Assembly: GCA_001566295.1 (NCBI GenBank)
Contig: KQ964248.1
Location: 2,046,001-2,110,000 of the forward strand
Origin: Microdochium bolleyi
Lineage: Eukaryota > Ascomycota > Sordariomycetes > Xylariales > Microdochiaceae
Reading direction: 5' to 3'
DNA length: 64,000 bases
Positions 57,301 through 64,000 of the stretch are shown piece by piece; position 1 is the stretch's first letter, and every line of letters begins with the position of its first letter. A model generated the notes under the pieces. The model made no database searches, was not told the origin of the DNA, and was given only the letters and a program-made list of their open reading frames with translations. The position numbers and the translations under genes are program-made.

Positions 57301-60300
57301 AGGATACATCCGCGACCAAACGTCGAGCTATCTTGTCACGCCTCTGGCAAGATCTCATGCTTCGATGGACTACCACAACCCATTTTGTCTGGCATTCTTC
57401 ATCGAAGCCACGTTAATCCCATTTGTCCAACCTGATCAGACGCTCGTCCCAGCTCTGCACAGGACCTGCACCCAGATCGTCTTGGAAGAAGCTTGGAGTG
57501 CTTGGGAGCGGGCTGGAGTTGCAATCTGCATCATCGACGACAACAACGACGACGCCGAACAGTATCCTTAGACACGTGCTCTTCACATCTGCACTGGAGT
57601 GTGGCGTGCCTAGATCGCTCGAGCGGCCAAGGCGGGCCTGGTGCGCGTGGCGAGTACGCCCGAAAAGGACTTGTCCGCCGCTAAATGATGCAATGCAAGA
57701 TTCCCCAGGGATCTAGATCAGGGACATCGACAGACCAACGAACCAGGGCGCTGGCGCGGGTGCTACTCCTGGCTGGTATGAGTCCAGCAGATAAGAACCT
57801 TGTGCCTCTGGCGGCGGCTCGACGCGACGACCCCAGCCACACCCACTTCCTATTTGCAAGGTTCACGAGTCGAGCCGCAGGATTCTGTACCCACGGCAGC
57901 ATCTGAGCCTCTGAGCGAAGACCCCTCTTTCTACGAACAACGGTCCTACCGGGCAAATCGGTGCACGAAAACACATGATGCTGTTCGAATCCAGCTCCCA
58001 CGCTCCCACTATCATTCTCAGTCGCAGCGCAAAGCAGCAGGCGCAGTGCTGCCACGCAACCCACGCACCAACGTCGCGTGATAACACAGCGCCTCTTCAA
58101 AACACCTGAACACGTCCCGGGGGAAGGGGGGGGGCGATACGGTACCACCTCACTCGGCCCATGTACCTCGCATTTCATAGGCTGGTGGACCCGAAGTCGT
58201 GCCACCAGTCGCGTGTGCTGTGATCCGAATTCACCCACCTGCCCGGCACCGACACAACACTGCCGACCCCGCTGATCTTTGCTCAGGCGCCACCCTTGCG
58301 CAACCTTCCTGGGGAAATAGCGCCGAACTCCTGCTGTGGTCGGCTCCATTGTGACGATTTACTGAGCTGATATTGGCTCAGCGAGGGAGCACTTTAGCGC
58401 ATCTCCCGCCTCATGAGACGCAGCGAAACGGGGTCCCTACATCGATTACGTTGCACTGCTCGAACATGCTTGCGAGGCTTCAGGTGAACCGCAAAAGCAC
58501 GACCGACCTCATCGTATCGCCGCCATTGCCTTGCAGAAGCTGACGTCCCGTAATCGTTAACTTGCAGATAGGGCTGCAACGGATTGCCCTCCTCCCCGGC
58601 GCGTTGTCGTCAACACTCTGTGCGAAGAACGATTCATGACTGCGCGTTCCCACAAAATGTGGGGCGTTGGGTCAATCTCTCACGAGTCAGAGATAGATGA
58701 GGTAGTTCTCGCCGCACGCACCCTAGTCCTTGTCTCTAACGGCCATGGGCGTGGATCTCTGTAGCTATTGCTGTCAGAGAATTTGTGGGTTCGCAGACTG
58801 TCTTGGACGACCTAGAAGTTCGCAGTGTATGACCGGCTCGCAGCGCTCTCAACGCAGCACATTGCAGCTGTCAGCTTGTGCTCCACCCTACGTCTTGCTG
58901 TATCTCGATGCCTTCCAGACATGCGAAGCTTGGGGTAAATACGGTAGAGATAGCCGGGTCAAAGTCCCAACTGGTAAATGCTTCGCGATGCCGGTGCACA
59001 CTCTAATAGCCACAAAGAGGGGTTGCCGCACAGCCGGATTGGTTCAGAGGGTTGCCCTCCTATCCCTTGCTGCCAGCGAACTCTTCGAGAACTTCTCCAA
59101 CAGGGTATCACCACAAGAGGCTAATCCCTCTGCGGGTTAAGCATATCCGCCACGGAACTTGACCGTGCCAGCTCATTGGCCGCGTTCGAGCCTCAAAGGG
59201 ACTACATGTTGCAATGTGTGTGGAATCAGACGTCAGTCTTGACGTCGAGTTCACTTAGGGTCAAAAGCATGATCCTAGTCAAGCTTATAACTCGACGCAG
59301 ATCAGCCTCAGGATACACGGTCCACGCCTTGGAAGCGGACCGGCACGCCACTACCTGCCCTCGCTCATGACGGCCGTCGTGAATGGAGAGGGCTTAACTA
59401 CGCTTTCTCTCTCCCTCAGAAGTATTGTAGGTATGTTCCTCAAAGTAGCAATGCGCTCGCACATCTTCCCCTACTCCGGGAGGGGACGGGGGGCAGAGTG
59501 GATTCGCCGTGTGGCACAGAAGAGACGGCGCGGGTCTTCCCCAGATAATAGGCCATGGGAGGGTGCAGTGATTTGTCGTGGGGTGTGGATTTCCGCGGAA
59601 CTCTTGTAAACTGGAGATACAGGCTTGCAGGCATAACAAAACCTTGTGGAGCTTTACTAGCTATGTGAACGAGCAGCTTCGGAGTTGTGAATGTCGTTGT
59701 CGGCGGGAGCTTGGCAACGTGCGGCGTGTCCTTTGTGGTACTACTGGCAGGAAACCGCCTCACAAACTCAGCTGCCCCTCTGACGAGGCAGCAAAGGCAC
59801 AGGGCTGCAGATGCCTGCCTGCTCAGACTGATGCAAGCCGGCTAATGAATCAAAACTCTCAGTATGCCAAAAACTCTAGCACATGTCTTCCTTAGGGGTG
59901 GTCTTGTGACACTGAGGGCAGTGGGCGCTTTCAATCTCCCTCCGGATATCCTGCTAGCGGACCCGAGATGACGATTGAAGAGGTGAGACCACCGGGGAGA
60001 CCTGATGCGCAGAAGAGCCCGGCTTGAACGTAGCACACAAGTCCTCTATAGCCAACATGAGCATAGCGAAATGCCGGTTTTGTGGCACGGATCGGCAGCA
60101 GCCTTTGGGCGTACATCCTTCTGAGACGGAGCGTGGTACAGTGATATGTGAACTACCAGACTAAAGGTCACCACAATCAATAAGAAAATTCCGCTCCAGC
60201 AGCAAAATAGGACACCGGGCCACTGACATGCCACAGTGACAAGTCAAAGTATATGGGTATGTAGTCCACCTTACAGAAACATTTATATGGAATGGTACCT

Positions 60301-60504
60301 AGAAGAGGAATATTTGGTCCTGGCTTTCTGTGCGTGGTCAAGTTCTGACCAGCGCGCACGGTCGGATCACACGACGACCAGGATTCGGCCTTTCTGACCT
60401 CGTCTGTTGCAAATTCCATGATCATTGTCTACCGATCAGTCCCCGAGTATCCGCGTTTAGACGACTTCAGATACACCAACCTGTCCAATTGTGTTCATCA
60501 CGAC
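54320..60504. other. Gene-poor stretch of about 6.2 kb
   Basis: No reading frame here shows a domain, a sensible splice structure or neighbour-like codon use. The longest frames (55126-55749 plus, 56305-56880 plus, 57681-58349 minus) overlap frames on the other strand and look like chance openings in GC-balanced DNA. Base composition is not AT-rich, so repeat-induced point mutation is not evident. There is an ACAC simple repeat near 54646-54660 and a G-run near 58120-58135. No transposase, long repeat or tRNA was recognised. Confidence 0.5.
58120..58135 (+). repeat. G-run
   Basis: A stretch almost wholly of G (two runs separated by AA) in the gene-poor region. Possibly able to form a G-quadruplex, or simply a homopolymer; length may be assembly-sensitive. 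Confidence 0.5.
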
Positions 60505-61078
60505 ATGACGCTCAACAGGAACTTCTTGTCAGCAGTGACGCTGGCAAGGTATATCTCAATGGCCACCGCGGCAAGCGTGGAGATGACAAGTCACCCGGAC
60601 TTGCATGCTCGAGACGCGTACACGTGCTATGGTGTAAGCCTTTTCTGTGTTTCTCACCTCCCTCTCCCCTGAGGGGTAGACCACCCCGTCCTTCTCATCA
60701 CTTGCTTGCACAGTCCTCGGAAGCTTACCCGTCGACACACACGCACAGAGATACACAGGTAGCCCATCAGACTGCGAGAAAGTCGTCCTCGACGTGCAGA
60801 AGCACGGGCAAGGGCAGCAGCAATACGGTGAAGGAGGGAACCCGCTGTTCTCGCTATACTCGGGCCTCTGTGTCGTCTTCGAGTCGGGTGCATGCCGGGC
60901 GAGGCTCTGCGCGGTCGAGTATGTGGCACGCCCGGTCAACAGGACGGCGAGCTGGGTGACGAGCACTCTGGACTCGCCCTTGCTAAGTAGCTGCATCAAC
61001 AATGGGCTTCAGGGGGTCGCGGGGGACAGTGCCTTCATCGATGGTGATAGTGGGACTTATAGGCTGTGGCTGGGCTGA
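60505..61078 (+). CDS. Small six-cysteine protein A (candidate secreted protein)
   Basis: No known family is assigned. Two exons, 60505-60633 and 60749-61078, give 152 residues with a phase-0 intron (donor GTAAGC, acceptor CACACGCACAG). Six cysteines lie at 41, 52, 84, 92, 97 and 125, with a C-x7-C-x4-C core. Recognisable elements are SPSDCEKVV, YSGLCVVFESGACRARLC and SPLLSSCINNGLQG. Protein B, 1.1 kb downstream, has the same cysteine order, the same core spacing, the same C-terminal motif and the same intron phase and place, so I take the two as tandem paralogues. The N-terminus (FLSAVTLARYISMATAAS) is moderately hydrophobic and could be a signal peptide. An in-frame ATG 29 codons upstream (60418) is the alternative start. 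Even-numbered cysteines suggest disulfides and export; function unknown. Confidence 0.6.
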
Positions 61079-62155
61079 GGTGCTGGTGATCCAGTGCTCT
61101 GCCGTGTTTGGCCCAGTGGAGGTTCTGTGACGCGGTGAGGGCATTGTGAAGGAATTGTGAAGAATTAGTATAGTAAAGCAATCAAGTGCGGACATCATCC
61201 AGGATCTAAGCTGCTCCACGAGTCACCAGCGACGACGACGGGCGGCATTACTTTCGTATTGGTGGACATTTGTAATCGTATCGAAGAAACCACGGTCGGT
61301 GCGGTATCTTATTCTTCTCCTATCGGTGCTTTCAGGCACTCCCGGATTCTGCTGCTTCGTTGGACAGTACAATCCTCTGCGACGATTTGTATTCTGAACA
61401 CAAGTGCTTACACGCTCGCGATACGTGGCCGCGGATGTCATCCGGAATCACGTCGCGCCAGGAGAAGTAGTGTCACTTGTTACAGAGGCATTCCCGACAC
61501 ATCGCCTGCTTCAGCCGGGGCCACAGGAATTGCAAGTGCCGGCCAGTATCTACGGCAGGTATGCTTTCCTGAAATCGCTGTGCTGATACGCAGATGCCTC
61601 TGGTGATCATGAGTCAAGGCTCAGGCGTCGCTGATGACTCTTGCGCTTGATCTTACACACTCAGGTCCTTGCATTGTCTCTTCCTAACTGCTCATCACTG
61701 CTTGTTTTCACGTGGAACAACGCTCGACATCCCGGAGCAACATAGCCGCGTGAAGACTGATGTCTCGCAGACCCGGCCAGATCATTCTCCAGCCACACTT
61801 GAGACGCCATCACCACAGCGACAGCACGGCCCGCTCTGTTTGCAAGTGAGGAGGTCGCGACTCTCGCCCGAGCCAAACATCAAAAACTTTCTTCCTTATC
61901 CCCAAGCCAGGAAAGTGCGAGCCTTTTGCTTCTTGCCACTTACATCCTCAACCAAGGCCAGCAACAATCTCTTCGACTCACTGTCTTCCAGTCGTTTGGC
62001 ACAGTACCCGCCTCGGTCTCGTTCAGTCTGTCCTTACCATCCTGGAAAGCACCCACGCTCTAGAAGCACATTATCTACTGCAGCATTGTCTTGGTCAGGA
62101 CATCAAGTTCACCACCTCCCCTGATTATTCTTGACATCACACACAACCGACCATC
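61079..62155. other. Intergenic region between the two six-cysteine genes
   Basis: 1.1 kb. It should hold the 3' UTR of gene A and the promoter of gene B. Frames at 61259-61606 and 61669-62124 (plus) lack cysteine patterns or domains, and I do not support them as genes. Confidence 0.5.
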
Positions 62156-62665
62156 ATGCGTTTTTCTCGCGCTCTTTCCATGACCGCCATGGTCGGTCAT
62201 GGCCTCGCCCGGGACGACAACGCCAAACAAGACAACCTGCAAGAATTCCGCCTCAATCTTGTCAACCATACTCGCACCGACGAGACTAATGGATACCGCT
62301 GGAGATGCAGGGAGTCTCACAGCAAGGTAAGCACGGCCAACGCCCTTTATGCAACTTGATTTCGCTTACATCCAACGCTACAGGAGATTGAGAGTCCCCT
62401 AGTGGAGGACTGTCTCGACGTGGTTGCCCAGTACAAGCAGGTGCAGGGTGAAGTCACCATTGAGTGGACCGCTGGCTGCTACAAAATCACGTCCGGCACC
62501 TGCACTGGCTCCATCTGCCCTCAGAAAATGGGTCCTATCGTCGTCCAGCCTTCCCATGCGGCACAGTACTTCGAGAATCCAATCCTCGATGAGTGCATCA
62601 GCAATGGCTACCACGGCTGGTGGACCGATACCGAGGGTCTCGGTATCGGCCTGTACTTGAGCTGA
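62156..62665 (+). CDS. Small six-cysteine protein B (candidate secreted protein)
   Basis: Tandem paralogue of protein A; family not recognised. Two exons, 62156-62326 and 62384-62665, give 150 residues. The phase-0 intron (GTAAGC donor; GCTACAG acceptor) falls four residues before the shared Ser-Pro. Cysteines lie at 51, 67, 89, 97, 102 and 128: the core C-x7-C-x4-C is identical in spacing to A, and the last gap is 25 residues against 27. Shared elements are ESPLVEDCLDVV, TAGCYKITSGTCTGSICP and NPILDECISNGYHG. The N-terminus (MRFSRALSMTAMVGHGLA) has a basic start and a weakly hydrophobic stretch, a poor signal peptide by eye. The region after the last Cys is aromatic and Gly-rich (GWWTDTEGLGIGLYL). 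A secreted, disulfide-bonded protein is the most likely reading; an intracellular one cannot be excluded. Confidence 0.7.
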
Positions 62666-63477
62666 AGGTGAATCGTTCCGAGATTCGAAAGGTACTAGCT
62701 GAGAGGAAGTGAGCGAGTGGTGACTTCTGCTCTTTCTATTGCTATGCAAGTAGATCGCCTGGGACTGGGAACAGATCTGACAGGGAGAGTGCACCATATC
62801 GGCGCAGTGTGGAAGAGTGATCTGTCTCAAGAACGGCCTTGATCTCATGGCTAAATTCCAAGATGCTTGGTGAACCTGCAACCTCTGATGTTCACAATCA
62901 AGTTTGGTACCTGGAGTAATTGAACACACAATCACTTGTCATTCATCACTGGCGTTTTTGTGTGAGACTTCACTCGATAGTTATGGTACACCAAGCCTCG
63001 AGGAGTGAATTTGGAAGACGTAATCTGATCCCTAGTCGGGCAATTTCCAGTCAATTATTTGGTCACTGTTTTCCGTGTGTGTAACAATGTATCTAAGAAG
63101 TACTTCCGCTGTCACTTTCGGGGCGCAGGTAACCTGGACATCGCTCAAGGTGAGGTGGGATCAAGAGGCAAAGGTTGCGCAAACTGTGCAGCACGGCTGT
63201 GTTGTGGCCCCACATGCCACTTCTGGATATGGCTTTCGAGGGACGGCTTGTTGGCGGAAGCCAATATTCGATCCTTCACAACTCAACGACCGTACAAATA
63301 CTGTCATAAAGCAAGACGGGAGCCGAAACACATTCTTTGACGCATAGCAATTTCGGCCTTGGCGTGGTGAACCGCCACAGCAATCATGGTCAGTCAAACG
63401 CGACGCCGCACCTTGTTTACATCCGAGGGGGCGCTGATCTTACACGACATGCCTCACACACCCTGCTCACACTACAG
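62666..63477. other. Intergenic/possible intron region before the last gene
   Basis: Contains the 3' end of gene B and either the promoter or earlier exons and introns of the right-end gene. A 90-codon plus-strand frame at 63075-63347 has plausible codons but no feature I can name; it could be an exon, and I leave it unassigned. Confidence 0.4.
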
Positions 63478-63839
63478 AACAGAACAAGGACGGCTGCTAC
63501 ACTTACGTCCACATGCAGCGCCCGCGCGACGCGGATCTGTTCGAGGACTTCTGCAAGGACAGGCTGCCCGACGACGAGATCTACGTGGCCGCCCAGCACC
63601 AGCCCATCAACCCGGAGGACGAGGACGACGTGGTGCCGGACCAGCACGCGGCGTTTGGCATACAGAAGGCCACGCAGCGCAGCAGGGAGGCCGCGTGGAA
63701 GGACCTCGGGCTCGGCGAGCTCATGAGCAGGGGACCCGCGGCGTCGGCGGCGGGCGGCGCGGGAGGGAGTGGAGATGGACGTAGGAAGGGGGGCGCTGCT
63801 GTTGGCAAAGGCAGGGCGTATCGTGGTCTGCCGCGGTAG
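63478..63839 (+). CDS. Unrecognised protein, terminal exon (5' structure uncertain)
   Basis: The reading frame from about 63483 to the stop at 63839 has strong GC-third codon use typical of this genome. It begins NKDGCYTYVHMQRPRDADLF and continues EDFCKDRLPDDEIYVAAQHQ, an acidic PEDEDDVVPDQHA stretch, KATQRSREAAWKDLGLGELM, then a Gly/Ala/Lys/Arg-rich end. I do not recognise the family. An acceptor CTACAG (exon from 63478) or GAACAG (exon from 63483) precedes it. One possible model uses a seven-base first exon ATGGTCA at 63386-63392 (donor GTCAAA), giving a protein of about 122 residues starting MVKQNKDG. That is inference, and further exons may lie upstream. Only the 3' part is asserted. Confidence 0.6.
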
Positions 63840-64000
63840 GGAGTTCACTTGAGAGGCCTAACGGGCCGGGAACGTGGCGGCGTTTCTTCATGACGGGCGG
63901 CAACAACGTCTGGACGTCGTCTGTTGTCATGGCATCACAGCGGGCTCGGGGAAAATACATCGCCAAGATACAGTTTCGGCCGACGACGTGTACATCCATT

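Noticed and set aside
57960..58010. TTCGAATCC segment considered as a tRNA B box
   Set aside because: No matching A box at the right distance and no cloverleaf stems could be drawn.
57681..58349. 222-codon minus-strand frame
   Set aside because: No recognisable segment, no signal peptide or membrane span, and competing frames in other phases.
58730..59140. Cysteine-containing 136-codon frame considered as a third member of the six-cysteine pair
   Set aside because: Lacks the C-x7-C-x4-C core and the C-I-x-N-G motif; cysteine order does not align.
63075..63347. 90-codon frame before the right-end gene
   Set aside because: Plausible codons but no start context, splice link or motif that would tie it to the terminal exon.

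Overview
The window is nuclear DNA of a filamentous ascomycete (Pezizomycotina, probably Sordariomycetes). Genes on both strands are cut by short GT-AG introns with CTAAC/CTGAC-like branch sites. Codon use is GC-rich at third positions, spacers run from about 0.1 to 6 kb, and the proteins are fungal housekeeping types such as class V myosin, TRAPP-II Trs120, Elongator Elp5, a bifunctional PABA synthase and a P5B ATPase. No operons, rRNA, tRNA, transposon or CRISPR was recognised. Most gene models were built by joining exons by hand and checking that every splice phase closes; summed exon lengths are multiples of three in every complete model.

Layout, left to right. A P5B (Ypk9/ATP13A2-type) ATPase runs off the left edge (minus), divergent from NAP1 (plus). 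Next come a 3-phosphoglycerate dehydrogenase, a class V myosin, the Fap7/AK6 adenylate kinase and the Ham1 ITPase (all plus). A ZUP1/Mug105-like C78 deubiquitinase and cytosolic seryl-tRNA synthetase follow (both minus), then Trs120 (plus), a LOG-family phosphoribohydrolase (minus) and a CLPTM1 homologue (plus). An unrecognised CxxC protein (plus), Sec22 (minus), an ASXH/DEUBAD protein (plus), Elp5 (plus), proteasome alpha-6 (minus), Vps55 (plus) and PABA synthase (minus) complete the conserved block to about 52 kb.

From about 52 kb the character changes. A single tail-anchored-looking protein (minus, 53.8-54.3 kb) is followed by roughly 6 kb with no supportable gene. Then come two small cysteine-rich proteins (about 150 aa each) that I judge to be tandem paralogues: six cysteines in the same order, an identical C-x7-C-x4-C core, the same C-terminal motif and the same phase-0 intron. 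The window ends in the terminal exon of an unrecognised gene.

Functionally, several genes serve membrane traffic (myosin V, Trs120, Sec22, Vps55, P5B ATPase, probably the CLPTM1 homologue), others nucleotide or amino-acid metabolism (SER3, HAM1, PABA synthase, LOG) and translation or protein turnover (SerRS, Fap7, Elp5, proteasome, C78 protease). I see no sign that they form a cluster. The least explained material is the cysteine-rich pair with its flanking gene-poor DNA, and three unrecognised genes.
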